64,000 nt of DNA, taken from the NCBI RefSeq assembly GCF_027213945.1, contig NZ_JAPWGW010000002.1, forward strand, positions 1 through 64,000, written 5' to 3'. Below are positions 41,075 through 50,889 of this stretch, in pieces (within the stretch, counting starts at the first letter, position 1; every line of letters begins with the position of its first letter). This DNA comes from Henriciella marina. Lineage in GTDB: Bacteria; Pseudomonadota; Alphaproteobacteria; Caulobacterales; Hyphomonadaceae. The notes beneath the pieces were generated by a model that was given only the letters and a program-made list of their open reading frames with translations, was not told where the DNA came from and searched no databases. A program made the translations under genes and the position numbers.

Positions 41075-44000
41075 CTAATTCGTCTCTGAACCGGGTGCTG
41101 GCGCGATGAATTCTGCATCTGGCATGGGCGGCGCAGGCGGAGTCTTATCCGGATCAACCGGAATGCTGTCCGGTATCGACGTATCTGCCGGGTTCTCAAA
41201 GATACGGCGCAAAATTCCCGGCGTAACCGCGGACAGCGGGTTCACGGCGACTTGGGCACGATCGGTCGTCCCGCGCACTGAATAGGTAAGCGAGAATATC
41301 CCCTCGCCTTCTCGGCCAACGAAGAGGTCGCCGATAACCGGCACGCCGCCCAACATTGAGTTCATGCCAAAGCTCGGCACCAGAACTCCGCTGAGACGGA
41401 TTTCGTCACTCTCCTGCTCGAACCAGCCATTAAGTGTCAGACCCAAGGCCGGGCCGTTAGCCCGCGCACCCTCAATTACAAACCGTCCAGACTGAATGGC
41501 GACCGGCACGCTGATATCGGTGAAAAGCACCCCTTCCCCGCTGAGCGTGTCGGCAAGTCCCCGAAGGGAAGCCAATGAGAGCACTTGCGTAAGGAACGGC
41601 GCATCGCGCATGCGCACGTCTGAAAGCTCGAGTTGGAGGCGCGCCGGGTCCGAGCCACGCGCAAGCTCGCCGTTCAGGCTGAGGGAACCTCCAGTGAGGA
41701 AATCCTGTCTCAGCAAGGCGCGCATGAAGAAACCGGCGTCATCGCTGTCGAGGCTGATACGCGCTGGATCTTCGGCGGTCGGGCCAGTATAAACAGCGCT
41801 CATCTGACCGCCTGTCTCAATCGTTCCGTCAGCGCGAACCTCCCGGACGCCTGTTTCGGCGCTGATAAAGCTCAAGGATGCGTCCTCAAGGTCCAGACCG
41901 CTGCGCAGGCGTAGCGTATCGAGATTTGCCGTTAGCACGATCGGCAGACTGATGCCTGACGCATTGCCACCCATGGATGCGAAGTCGCCGAAGAACGCAC
42001 TTGCATCTAGGAACGCACCGTTCAGTTCGCTGACAAGCTTGCCATTCTGTTCGCGGCGAACGCTGCCGCTCACATCCATGAAACCGTCATGGAAGGCCTC
42101 CCGCACGTCCAGCGATTGAAGCCTTCCTGCCTTGGTCAGGATGACATCCCCGTCAAAGCGTGCCTTTTCGCTCAGGAAGCGAAATGTCGATGCGTTCGTT
42201 TCCGATTTCGCGTCATAGGAGAGTGTCGCGCGGGCCGGCTCCCCCACAGGTTTGATGTAGCCAATCTCAGAAATATCCACGCGTGACTGCTGGAGTTCGA
42301 AACCGACCTCGACACCCGCAATGCCATCTGCAGCGACTTGCGCCTGCAACTCGACCGGAATGTCCTCTGATACGTAGGCCCGCCCGACAATCCCAAAACG
42401 GTTCAGGAAATCAGGCGACACGAACGCACTGGCCGATAGATCAGCTGTATCGCCGCCATCATTGAATTCGTCGCGCCACGTAAACTGGACAGGCGCAGGG
42501 CCAAGATCTCCGAAGCCGGTCATGACGAGGCGCATATTCTCCAGCGACACGTCTACTCTCATATCGGTCAGGTCGAGCCCCGGTAGCGCCTCGGCGAGCA
42601 TCCCATCCGTGACCTGCGCCTTGACGGAGATCTGCGTGTCCTCAACCGGAACATCGTCCAGTGCGGGACGCAACAGCTCAATCGCGGCCACCGCATCCCC
42701 AGAGAAGCGTTCGGGGTCGAGCGCGTCTGGATTGCCTCGCATGAGGCGCGAGCCTGCGATATTACGCATGACATTCACGAGAGGCCCCTGCCCCTTCGCT
42801 GAAACGCGAAACAGCTCTCCCTTCGGGTTGAACTTCGGGAAGTGAACACTGCCCTCGCTCAGCACCCAGCCATCATAGCTGCCTTCGCTAAGCTGCACCT
42901 GGAGGCCATTCCCAGTCAGCCTGCCGCTGCCGATGGCATCGGTGACAGGCGGAAGATCATCCAGAAACTTTACGGCCGCGTCTTCGATGAAAAACCGGAC
43001 CGTAAGGTCCTCGTCGCGCAGGAACCCTTCCGCGAAACTGTCCCGCTTCAGCTCCAGCCTGTAGCTCGCGGCAGTCACGCGGCCATCCAGAACCCGGTTC
43101 TGCGCGAAATTGCGAGCGCCCGCGCCAAGCGTTTCAGGCCAGAAAGCCAAAACCTGCTGCTTGGTAATCGTGCCTTCCGCTTCGCCTTGAGACGTGATCT
43201 GAAATGGCAGCTCGCCCTCTTCTGGCTCTCTCACGGGCATCATATCTGCAGCGCCGGTAAATTCGATCCCTCGCGTTCGTACGGTGTAAGAAGACAGCGC
43301 GACGGCTGTCGTCTCCATATCCAGCGTCCCCTGCAAGGCCACACCATCCAGGTCCCAAACATCGGGAAAATATGGTGTGAAATCGAGTGAAGCGCTCTCA
43401 GAAGACAGATCGAAAGTGATCTTCTCATCCTCTCGCACGAGCCCTTCGATCCAGCCGCTGAAGACGCCATCGGCGCGTTCGGTTTCAATCGCCAGATCGG
43501 TATAGGTCAGCCGGTCATCGGAAGGCGAATAGGCCGCATCAAACCGCAATGTTTCGAAGTCGAAGTCACGTCCGGCAAGCGTGATATTGCCCGCTTCAGC
43601 GTCAGCCGCGAGGCTGAGTGCGGCAATACCCTCTTCTTCCTCATAGGACAGCCCGATTGTTATGTCGGCTGGAAAGCCCGCAACGAGTGAGGCGCCTGCG
43701 CCAAGTCGGTTCGCAAGATCTCCGATGCTCCAATTGGTGATGCCAATCTCAAAATCGAGGGCCGTATAGCCCTCTGGGATGCTCAGCGACGTTGTCAGAT
43801 CACCTGGAAGACCAATCCCCTCCCCGCTTCCAGACAGCGTGGCTTCAAGCCCGCTAGCGGTCTGATCGAAGCGGCCACGCGCCTCATCCATAACCGCTAT
43901 AACGTCGCCGGCCTGATCGAAAAAGCGCAACTCCATGTTTTCGAATGCGGCAACTTCAAGCGTGTTCGACGCCCGGCTTTCCTTCAGGCCCTCCAGAAGG

Positions 44001-44497
44001 CTTGCGAGGGTCGAATTGGAAAGCGCGAGCCACCCTTCCGGCGTGTTCGGCAAAGTGCGCGCTTCGAATTCCGGCAGCGGCTCGCCCGCAAACGTCCATT
44101 CGGTTGGTGAGATATTGCGCACATCCGCCCAACCATTGCGCAATTGCGTTTCGGTCACTTCCACACGGCCGAAAATCAGGGAGCCAGCATCGAGGGTAAT
44201 GACGGCCTGTTCTGCCTCGCCCGCTAACTGGCCATCATTATCGGCAAGCTTCAGGCCGTTAGCCGCAAAGATGACACGCCGATCTGCCGGCGACCATTGC
44301 AGTGCAAGCCGATCAATGTTGACGTCCCTGCCGTCGCGCGCGGCGACGAGAGCATCTTCGACTTCACCTTTGAAAAGACTAAGCTCTACAGGCCCGCGCG
44401 ACAGCATGTAGGCAAGCGCCACGGCGCCAGCGATCGCCAGCAACAGGATGCCGCCAATGATCTCTAGCGTAACAATAGCTGCAGTCTGTCGCACCAA
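41075..44497 (-). CDS. YhdP/AsmA-like large envelope protein (DUF3971 and AsmA-like C-terminal)
   Basis: The 1140-residue product has one N-terminal membrane helix (IIGGILLLAIAGAVALAYML) followed by a very long repeat-rich beta structure. VDISEIGYIKPVGEPARATL, RLMRGNPDALDPERFSGDAV and a terminal GIFSLTYSVRGTTDRAQVAV followed by NPLSAVTPGILRRIFE match the YhdP group of the AsmA superfamily. Such proteins span the periplasm as lipid-transfer bridges for phospholipids. No ATG is available; TTG 44497 or GTG 44494 follow GAGGAG at some distance. Confidence 0.88.
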   Translation of the reverse strand: MVRQTAAIVTLEIIGGILLLAIAGAVALAYMLSRGPVELSLFKGEVEDALVAARDGRDVNIDRLALQWSPADRRVIFAANGLKLADNDGQLAGEAEQAVITLDAGSLIFGRVEVTETQLRNGWADVRNISPTEWTFAGEPLPEFEARTLPNTPEGWLALSNSTLASLLEGLKESRASNTLEVAAFENMELRFFDQAGDVIAVMDEARGRFDQTASGLEATLSGSGEGIGLPGDLTTSLSIPEGYTALDFEIGITNWSIGDLANRLGAGASLVAGFPADITIGLSYEEEEGIAALSLAADAEAGNITLAGRDFDFETLRFDAAYSPSDDRLTYTDLAIETERADGVFSGWIEGLVREDEKITFDLSSESASLDFTPYFPDVWDLDGVALQGTLDMETTAVALSSYTVRTRGIEFTGAADMMPVREPEEGELPFQITSQGEAEGTITKQQVLAFWPETLGAGARNFAQNRVLDGRVTAASYRLELKRDSFAEGFLRDEDLTVRFFIEDAAVKFLDDLPPVTDAIGSGRLTGNGLQVQLSEGSYDGWVLSEGSVHFPKFNPKGELFRVSAKGQGPLVNVMRNIAGSRLMRGNPDALDPERFSGDAVAAIELLRPALDDVPVEDTQISVKAQVTDGMLAEALPGLDLTDMRVDVSLENMRLVMTGFGDLGPAPVQFTWRDEFNDGGDTADLSASAFVSPDFLNRFGIVGRAYVSEDIPVELQAQVAADGIAGVEVGFELQQSRVDISEIGYIKPVGEPARATLSYDAKSETNASTFRFLSEKARFDGDVILTKAGRLQSLDVREAFHDGFMDVSGSVRREQNGKLVSELNGAFLDASAFFGDFASMGGNASGISLPIVLTANLDTLRLRSGLDLEDASLSFISAETGVREVRADGTIETGGQMSAVYTGPTAEDPARISLDSDDAGFFMRALLRQDFLTGGSLSLNGELARGSDPARLQLELSDVRMRDAPFLTQVLSLASLRGLADTLSGEGVLFTDISVPVAIQSGRFVIEGARANGPALGLTLNGWFEQESDEIRLSGVLVPSFGMNSMLGGVPVIGDLFVGREGEGIFSLTYSVRGTTDRAQVAVNPLSAVTPGILRRIFENPADTSIPDSIPVDPDKTPPAPPMPDAEFIAPAPGSETN

Positions 44498-44574
44498 GGC
44501 CTGATTGTCTCCTCTACGCCAGCCGATAGGCTTGGCTTAATCTTTCAATACAGCAGAAATAGGACAATCCAGCG

Positions 44575-45033
44575 ATGTCATCAGTAATATCTGCAGGCGA
44601 TCCCGCTCCACGCCTCCAGCTTGAGACGACCAGCGGCACCGTTTCCATTCCCTCCGGCAGAGGCCGGGGCCTCATCCTCTTCTTCTATCCAAAGGATAAC
44701 ACGCCGGGATGCACGAACGAGGCCAAGGATTTCTCAGCGCTGAAAGCTGCTTTCGACGTGAAAGGTTTCGATATCGTCGGCATCTCGCGCGACAGTCTTC
44801 AGTCCCACGAAAAGTTCATAGAAAAGCAGGCACTTACCATACCACTCGCGGTGGATGAGGACGGGTCTGTCTGCGAAGCCTTTGGGGTCTGGAAGGAAAA
44901 GAACATGTATGGGCGCAAATTCATGGGTATTGAACGCTCTACTTTCGCGATCAGCGCTGATGGCATGATTATTGAAGGTTGGCGAAAGGTACGCGTCAAA
45001 GGACATGCAGACAAAGTGCTGTCTGTACTTTAA
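44575..45033 (+). CDS. bcp: Thiol peroxidase of the BCP/PrxQ type
   Basis: The 152-residue product contains GLILFFYPKDNTPGCTNEAK with the peroxidatic Cys. The resolving Cys usually five residues later is absent (CTNEAKDF), so this is a 1-Cys or intermolecular type. VVGISRDSLQSHEKFIEKQ-like and RSTFAISADGMIIEGWRKV segments complete the fold. It reduces hydroperoxides. It is divergent from the AsmA-like gene. Confidence 0.92.
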   Translation: MSSVISAGDPAPRLQLETTSGTVSIPSGRGRGLILFFYPKDNTPGCTNEAKDFSALKAAFDVKGFDIVGISRDSLQSHEKFIEKQALTIPLAVDEDGSVCEAFGVWKEKNMYGRKFMGIERSTFAISADGMIIEGWRKVRVKGHADKVLSVL

Positions 45034-45225
45034 CTATTTCTGCATCGACACAGTTAAAACTCAGGCGAAATTAGCAAAATTTTTTATCGATTGTGAGAAA
45101 AATGAGGCAACTTTCTGGATTCGCCCTTTTCCGATGCAAGCAAATGGCGTTAAACATTACCGCGAGGGTTAGCTGTGGATAAAAACACAGCGCGTATAAG
45201 AGTAAAAGCAGAGGCGGGGCCGTCT
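45034..45225 (+). promoter_or_regulatory. AT-rich leader ahead of the M23-bactofilin operon
   Basis: The region between bcp and the M23 gene is unusually AT-rich around 45060-45110 and should contain the promoter of the pair. TTAAACATTACC at about 45150 faintly recalls a CtrA half site, but spacing does not fit. GAGGCGGGG lies upstream of the ATG at 45226. Confidence 0.35.
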
Positions 45226-46443
45226 ATGAAGCGAAAGACGATGAAAATCGGGGAGCTTTTCAGTCGCCTATTTCCCGAACGGCAAATTTACCATCGCAGC
45301 GGCGGCACCGTCCGCTATTTCACTGTTTCTCCTCTGCAGCAGTCCGTTCTATCCATAGCGATTGCCGCGGTCGTTGGCTGGACACTTTACGCAACGGCGA
45401 GCCTCGTCTTCATTCCGAACAGTACACTTTCGGCCCAGGGCCAGCAGCAGATCGACAAGTATGAGCGGTGGGTGCAGGAACTGCGCGCACGCGACGCCCT
45501 GTCCCGCTCCCAGCTCGTCGAACGCACCGAAGCCTTCCAGGAAGCCACAGTCAGTTTTGAACAGCGCCACCGCACGCTTGAGGTGATGCTCGATTCGCTT
45601 CGCAATGGTGGTGAGCTTGAAGTCGCCGCCCTGCGCGGTGATGGCAGCGCCCTTCTCGTCAACGCATCGATTGAGGAAGCTGACCGGCGACAGGCCCGAA
45701 CGGATGCACAATATCAGGAAGCCAGCGCGGCCAATCCTGGCGTTCGCGGCCAGATCGCCGAACTCCAGCGCGAACAGCAGGCATTTCTGGACGAAGTCGA
45801 AGACATCGCGATCGAACGTGCCGAAGCGGCACGCGGCGTCCTTCGCCTGACCGCCGTTGGAACAAACCGTATTGCTGAAACCCGGGAGATGGGCGGCCCA
45901 CTTGTTCCTTTTGCAAATCTTGCCTCAGGCAATTTCGACACTCCCGAAGAAGCCATGTTCGCTGAGCGCGTTGCACAGGTTGCCGCTCGCATGGAAGAAG
46001 CGCGCTTCTATCAGTCCGTCGTATCGACGCTGCCGCTTGCCGACCCGGTCGGTGTGCCTTCGCGCCTGACCTCCGATTATGGCCTTCGGGTTGACCCGTT
46101 CAATCAGCGCCCTGGCTGGCACAACGGTGTAGATGTTGGCGCCTACTGGAACGCCCCGATCACGGCAACCGGTCCAGGCACGGTCAGCTTTGCAGGTACC
46201 AAGTCCGGTTATGGCCGCATCGTGGAGATCGACCATGGGCATGGCTTCAAGTCTCGTTACGCACACTTAAGACGCATTAATGTCGACAAAGGTGATACAG
46301 TCGCAATTGGCGACGTTGTGGGCGCCATGGGCTCCACCGGCCGGAGCACCGGCCCACACCTTCACTACGAAGTCTGGTTTAATAACAAACCATACGATCC
46401 AGTTGAGTTTCTGAGGGCAGGTAAACATGTTTACGAAGAATAA
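45226..46443 (+). CDS. lmdC: Membrane-anchored M23 peptidase, bactofilin partner (LmdC-like)
   Basis: About 405 residues from ATG 45226, chosen over GTG 45175. A short cytoplasmic tail (KIGELFSRLFPERQIYHRSG) precedes one membrane helix (SVLSIAIAAVVGWTLYATAS), a long coiled coil (residues ~80-240) and a C-terminal LytM/M23 domain. The domain has WHNGVDVGAYWNAPITATGP, GYGRIVEIDHGHGFKSRYAH and STGPHLHYEVWFNN, so the zinc ligands HxxxD and HxH are intact. In Hyphomonas and Caulobacter relatives a protein of this layout is encoded with bactofilin and localises peptidoglycan cutting for stalk shape. It overlaps bacA by 17 bases. Confidence 0.87.
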   Translation: MKRKTMKIGELFSRLFPERQIYHRSGGTVRYFTVSPLQQSVLSIAIAAVVGWTLYATASLVFIPNSTLSAQGQQQIDKYERWVQELRARDALSRSQLVERTEAFQEATVSFEQRHRTLEVMLDSLRNGGELEVAALRGDGSALLVNASIEEADRRQARTDAQYQEASAANPGVRGQIAELQREQQAFLDEVEDIAIERAEAARGVLRLTAVGTNRIAETREMGGPLVPFANLASGNFDTPEEAMFAERVAQVAARMEEARFYQSVVSTLPLADPVGVPSRLTSDYGLRVDPFNQRPGWHNGVDVGAYWNAPITATGPGTVSFAGTKSGYGRIVEIDHGHGFKSRYAHLRRINVDKGDTVAIGDVVGAMGSTGRSTGPHLHYEVWFNNKPYDPVEFLRAGKHVYEE

Positions 46444-46972
46444 GGACGGCGCATCCGCACAGAGCTATGTGCCGCCAGCTGACGCAAGCAAATCGGCTGC
46501 AAGCCGGACCGGAGCCCGCTCGACCGGCGTTGCTTCCATCATCTGCAACGACATGGAAATCAAAGGGTCGATCAACTCCGAAGGCGCCCTTCACATCGAC
46601 GGTGTTGTCGATGGCGACGTGACGGCGGGTGACATCACAATTGGTGCAACCGGGAAAGTCATCGGCGAAGTTAAAGGCGAGGCCGTGAAGGTCAAGGGCG
46701 AAGTCCTTGGTTCCATTCGTGGCCGCCGCGTTGAGCTCGAGACCGGCGCACGCGTAGAGGGCGACATCCTGCACGCCTCTCTCAGCATCCAACCGAACGC
46801 GATTTTCGAAGGCCAGGTCAAACACGCCGAAGACCCGCTCAAGACCTCTGCGCCAAAAGCCGCACGTCCCGCCAGTGGCGACACGGCTTCATCAACAACC
46901 AAGCCAGCCGCGACTGACAGCAAGTCAGCCAGCACAAGCGCCAGCGGTGCGCATGGCTCTGCCCTGTCCTGA
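46427..46972 (+). CDS. bacA: Bactofilin
   Basis: The 181-residue product has flexible ends around a bactofilin beta-helix (about residues 45-130): MEIKGSINSEGALHIDGVVD, GDVTAGDITIGATGKVIGEV, KGEAVKVKGEVLGSIRGRRV and EGDILHASLSIQPNAIFEGQ. These short repeats stack into a right-handed helix that polymerises without nucleotide. It would recruit the upstream M23 peptidase to the stalk base or budding site. The 17-base overlap forces coupled expression. Confidence 0.95.
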   Translation: MFTKNKDGASAQSYVPPADASKSAASRTGARSTGVASIICNDMEIKGSINSEGALHIDGVVDGDVTAGDITIGATGKVIGEVKGEAVKVKGEVLGSIRGRRVELETGARVEGDILHASLSIQPNAIFEGQVKHAEDPLKTSAPKAARPASGDTASSTTKPAATDSKSASTSASGAHGSALS

Positions 46973-46995
46973 TCAGGCGTTGAGGTAATCAAGTT

Positions 46996-47025
46996 AAACG
47001 GCCGCGCATTTGCGCGGCCGTTTTC
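46996..47025 (+). terminator. Intrinsic terminator after bacA
   Basis: ACGGCCGCGC, loop ATTT, GCGCGGCCGT forms a perfect 10-bp stem followed by TTTC. It ends the M23-bactofilin operon and touches the stop of prfB on the other strand; an A-run on the far side lets it serve prfB too. Confidence 0.85.
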
Positions 47026-48139
47026 TTATGCGTCTTCGTCGTTTCCAGCAGAAACATTGTGCGCGAGTGAGGCGCTCAGGAAGCCGTCAAGATCACCGTC
47101 AAGCACACCGCCCGTATCAGACGTCTCGTGGCCGGTCCGCAGATCCTTTATCAGCTGATATGGCTGCAGCACATAGGAGCGGATCTGGTGTCCCCAACCT
47201 ATTTCTGACTTGGAGTCATGACTGTCCTGCGCGGCTTCGCGGCGTCTCTGAAGTTCAAGCTCATAAAGTTTCGAGCGGAGCATCTCCCAGGCTTTGGCCC
47301 TGTTCTGATGCTGCGATCGGCCGGCCTGACACGCCACAACAATCCCCGTTGGGTCATGCGTCAGCCGGACGGCGGAGTCAGTCTTGTTGACGTGCTGCCC
47401 CCCCGCACCAGAGGCCCGATAAGTGTCGGTACGCACATCAGACGGGTCGATATCGACCTCGATCGTCTCATCAATCACCGGTGAGACCGTGACCGAGGCG
47501 AAGGATGTATGGCGGCGGGCCGATGAATCATAAGGCGAGATGCGCACCAACCGGTGGACGCCCGATTCCGACTTCAGCCAACCATAGGCATTGAGGCCAG
47601 AGATCAGCAGCGTTGCCGACTTGATACCTGCCTCATCCCCTTCATGGGCATCGACTTCCTCGACTTTATAGCCGCTGCTGTCTGACCAGCGCACATACAT
47701 GCGACGCAACATCGAAGCCCAATCCTGGCTTTCGGTGCCCCCCGCCCCGGCGTTGATCTGAAGGTAGCAGTCATTGGAATCGGCTTCGCCGGATAGCAGT
47801 GCCTGAAGCTCTGCCTTGGCCGCGCGCTCACGCGCCCGTTTCATATTGGCCGAGATATCCTGGATCAGGTCATCATCCCCGTCCGCAAGCTCGAGCAGTT
47901 CGCGGCCATCAACCGCCTCCTGCTCTAGCTCCTGAACGGTATTGATTCCCGTCTCCAGCTGCTGGCGCTCAGCCATCAACTTTCGGGCCTTTTCAGGATC
48001 GTTCCAGAAGTCTGGTTGTTCTGAGAGGGCGTTAAGTTCGTCTAAGCGTTTCTGGGCGACGTCCCAGTCAAAGACGCCTCCTCAGCAGCGCGGAGGACTG
48101 CTCAATTTCGTCAATAAGCGAGAGAATTTCTGTCGACAT
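47026..48139 (-). CDS. prfB: Peptide chain release factor 2 with programmed +1 frameshift
   Basis: Translation starts at ATG 48139, runs 23 codons to an in-frame TGA at 48070-48068, and continues in the +1 frame (GAC TGG GAC ...) to 47026, giving about 370 residues, the normal RF2 length. The second frame carries [20 protein letters not shown] (the stop-recognition tripeptide is SPY instead of SPF, common in alphaproteobacteria) and [20 protein letters not shown] with the catalytic GGQ. It releases peptides at UGA and UAA. It lies downstream of the PBP gene with a 62-base gap. Confidence 0.96.
48067..48082 (-). promoter_or_regulatory. prfB programmed frameshift signal
   Basis: On the minus strand AGGAGG-CGT-CTT-TGA-C: a Shine-Dalgarno-like AGGAGG three bases before the slippery CTT, then TGA followed by C (weak termination context). 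This is the autoregulatory RF2 site; low RF2 lets ribosomes shift +1 at CTT. Confidence 0.95.
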
Positions 48140-48201
48140 AAGATTTTCTGTGTTTTCAGTTGGTTACAGGCTGGCCCGAATGCACAAATCTGCGCGCCCG
48201 G

Positions 48202-50784
48202 TCAATAAATCCCGCCCAGGTTTTCATCGGCAATATCATCTCGGTCCTGGGCCTCCGAAATGCCGTTCTGACCGAAGCCTTCAGATGAAGGATCGGCCAG
48301 ATCACCGAACATTCCGCTCGTCGCGCCCTGATTGCCAGAGATGGAGAAGTCGTCCTCTTCATCGAACACCGCGCCCGGTTCCGTGCCAGGACGGAAGGCT
48401 TCGACGATGATTTCTCCGGAGCTGGCCGTCGGCAGGCCGCCCGTATCATGATCCACGGATACGAGCCTTACGCCTGGTGGAATACGGAATGGCATTGCCG
48501 GGGCATCCTCAAGCACTTCTTCCATGAAGCTGACGAAGACAGGCAGCGCGACAGAGCCACCCGCCTCACCATTGCCGAGGGTCTGTGGTTGGTCGAACCC
48601 GACCCACACGCCCACAACGAGGTCGGGCGAGAAGCCATAGAAAAGCGCGTCGAAATAGTCGTTCGTCGTACCGGTCTTGCCAGCAAGCGGCTTGTTGAGG
48701 CGCGCGGCGCGGCGTGCGGTGCCACGTTCCACCACGCCTTCCAGCATATGCGTGACCTGATACGCAATGACCGGGTCGATCAGCTGCTCACGTGTGTCTT
48801 CCAGTTGCGGCGGCTCCTGTCCTTCCCAACTCTCGGCAAGGCAGTCCACACACGCGCGCTGGTCGTTGCGATATAGCGTCTCGCCATAACGATCCTGAAC
48901 GCGGTCGAGCATCGTAGGCGTTACGTCCTTGCCGCCATTCACGAAAGAGGCATAACCAGTCGCCATGCGCAAGGGGGTCGTTTCGCCAGAACCCAGTGCC
49001 ATGGCCGGGAAACGCGGCAGGTGGTCGTAGAGACCGAACCGTTCCGCTAGGCCGGAAACGTCTTCCATACCGATATCAACCGCGATGCGGGCCGTAACCT
49101 GGTTGAACGAACGCTCAAGCGCGGTGCGCATGGTCACTTCTCCATAGCTGCGACCGGCCGAATAGTTCTGCGGCTTCCAGGTCGTCCCCGACCCTTCGTC
49201 ATAGTAGACGAAGGGCGAATCCAGCATCTTCGTTGAAGGCGTATACCCGTTCTCAAGAGCGGCCGCATAGACAAAAGGCTTGAAGGCAGAACCTGGCTGG
49301 CGCATGCCCTGGGTCACGCGGTTAAACGGGCTTTTGAAGAATGAATAGCCGCCTACCATCGCCAGAACACGGCCGGTATGCGGGTCTAGCGCAATGATCG
49401 CGCCTTCGACTTCGGGCACCTGTTTCAGGCGCGCGGTTTCGGACGGCACGGAAATCCAGTCATCCTCATTGCGGCGCTCACCTTCTGCGGCAGGTTCTGC
49501 GCCATCACGAAGCGTTTCGGTACGCTCGACGTCGACAAGGATCACATCGCCGCGCGCGAGCCCTTCCCCGCCTTCGGGACGGTCCCAGCCGCTCGCCCAC
49601 CGAACGTCCTCTTCTGGAATACGTGTCGTACGGCCATCATTCAGAACAATGGTAGCGGCATCGCCTGCGACGTCGCGCACCATGCCGGCTTCCCAGGCGC
49701 CATAGCCTGCCGGGCGCTCCACTTCCTGAAGCTGCGCCGGCACATCACCTGACGCATCAATTGACGTAAAAGGGCCTCGATAGGAATGACGACGGTCATA
49801 GGCCTCAAGACCGGACTGGAGGGCCGTCTGCGCCGCCAGCTGCATCTTGGAGTCCAGCGTCGTACGGATCGAAAGACCGCCGCGCTCGAGCGCTTCTTCG
49901 CCATACTCCTTGATCAGGTCACGGCGAAGTTCCTGTACGAAATAGGTTGCGGCGGCGTATTCAGGCCCACGCAGGCGTTCGACCACTTCAAGCGGCTCGG
50001 CTTTTGCCTCTTCCGCCTGCTCTTCGGTGATGTAACCGTCTTCGAGCATGCGGTTGAGAACATAATCTCTTCGGGCAAGCAGGCGCTGCGGGCGTCGATA
50101 AGGGTTCACCGTGGATGGCGCCTTAGCGAGCGAGGCAAGAATCGCCGCCTCTGACAAATTCAGCTCTGGCAGCGACTTGTTGAAATAGATGAGCGCGGCA
50201 GAACCGACCCCATAGGCTCGAACGCCAAGATAGATTTCGTTCAGGTACAGTTCGAGGATCTCATCCTTGGTAAAGGTATTTTCCATCCGGCGCGCAATAA
50301 TCGCCTCTTTCACCTTGCGTTCGATACGCTGGTCGCGGGTGAGCAGCATGTTCTTGGCGACCTGTTGGGTAATGGTCGACCCGCCCTGGAGATTACCATC
50401 GCTACCCGACAGCTTGATCTGCGCGGAATTGATCGCGCCGCGCATGATACCGACATAATCGAGGCCGCCATGCTCGAAGAACTTCTTGTCTTCTGCCGCG
50501 ACGAAGGCCTGCTTCACATGGTCCGGGATGGATTCGATCGGCACGAAGACGCGGTGCTCGTCCGCAAACTCGGCGATGAGCGTGCCGTCACCTGCATGGA
50601 CACGCGACGTGATGGGCGGCTCATAATCGGCGAGACGCTCGTGCGACGGCAGGTCCCGCGCAAGCGAAGCCACCCAGATCATGACGGCGATAAAGACAAG
50701 CGCGCCAATTATGACGAGGCCGATCGCGACACGGCGCGCCAGCTTCCAGGTCAGATAGCGTCTCCAGACCGGCTGTTCACTCAT
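48202..50784 (-). CDS. mrcA: Class A penicillin-binding protein 1A
   Basis: The 860-residue product has one N-terminal membrane helix (VAIGLVIIGALVFIAVMIWV) and the GT51 glycosyltransferase motifs AFVAAEDKKFFEHGGLDYVG, GSTITQQVAKNMLL and RKVKEAIIARRMENTFTKDE. An OB-like insertion follows, then the transpeptidase: SxxK in PGSAFKPFVYAAALENG, SFN in ALERSFNQVTARIAVD, KTG in LAGKTGTTNDYFDALFYGF. It polymerises and crosslinks peptidoglycan. It follows the amidase gene on the same strand and precedes prfB. Confidence 0.95.
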   Translation of the reverse strand: MSEQPVWRRYLTWKLARRVAIGLVIIGALVFIAVMIWVASLARDLPSHERLADYEPPITSRVHAGDGTLIAEFADEHRVFVPIESIPDHVKQAFVAAEDKKFFEHGGLDYVGIMRGAINSAQIKLSGSDGNLQGGSTITQQVAKNMLLTRDQRIERKVKEAIIARRMENTFTKDEILELYLNEIYLGVRAYGVGSAALIYFNKSLPELNLSEAAILASLAKAPSTVNPYRRPQRLLARRDYVLNRMLEDGYITEEQAEEAKAEPLEVVERLRGPEYAAATYFVQELRRDLIKEYGEEALERGGLSIRTTLDSKMQLAAQTALQSGLEAYDRRHSYRGPFTSIDASGDVPAQLQEVERPAGYGAWEAGMVRDVAGDAATIVLNDGRTTRIPEEDVRWASGWDRPEGGEGLARGDVILVDVERTETLRDGAEPAAEGERRNEDDWISVPSETARLKQVPEVEGAIIALDPHTGRVLAMVGGYSFFKSPFNRVTQGMRQPGSAFKPFVYAAALENGYTPSTKMLDSPFVYYDEGSGTTWKPQNYSAGRSYGEVTMRTALERSFNQVTARIAVDIGMEDVSGLAERFGLYDHLPRFPAMALGSGETTPLRMATGYASFVNGGKDVTPTMLDRVQDRYGETLYRNDQRACVDCLAESWEGQEPPQLEDTREQLIDPVIAYQVTHMLEGVVERGTARRAARLNKPLAGKTGTTNDYFDALFYGFSPDLVVGVWVGFDQPQTLGNGEAGGSVALPVFVSFMEEVLEDAPAMPFRIPPGVRLVSVDHDTGGLPTASSGEIIVEAFRPGTEPGAVFDEEDDFSISGNQGATSGMFGDLADPSSEGFGQNGISEAQDRDDIADENLGGIY

Positions 50785-50889
50785 TCAAATTTTCCGTCCC
50801 TGCCCAGATTTGCGTTCGCGATAGCGTCGCCTCGCATCATTCCATGACAAGAGTAAGGCGTGCCGGCGGCGGACGAAAGTCGAAAGACG

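Noticed and set aside
45140-45165. Possible CtrA site ahead of the M23 gene (GTTAAACATTACC)
   Set aside because: The two half sites are not 7 bases apart, so the consensus is not met.
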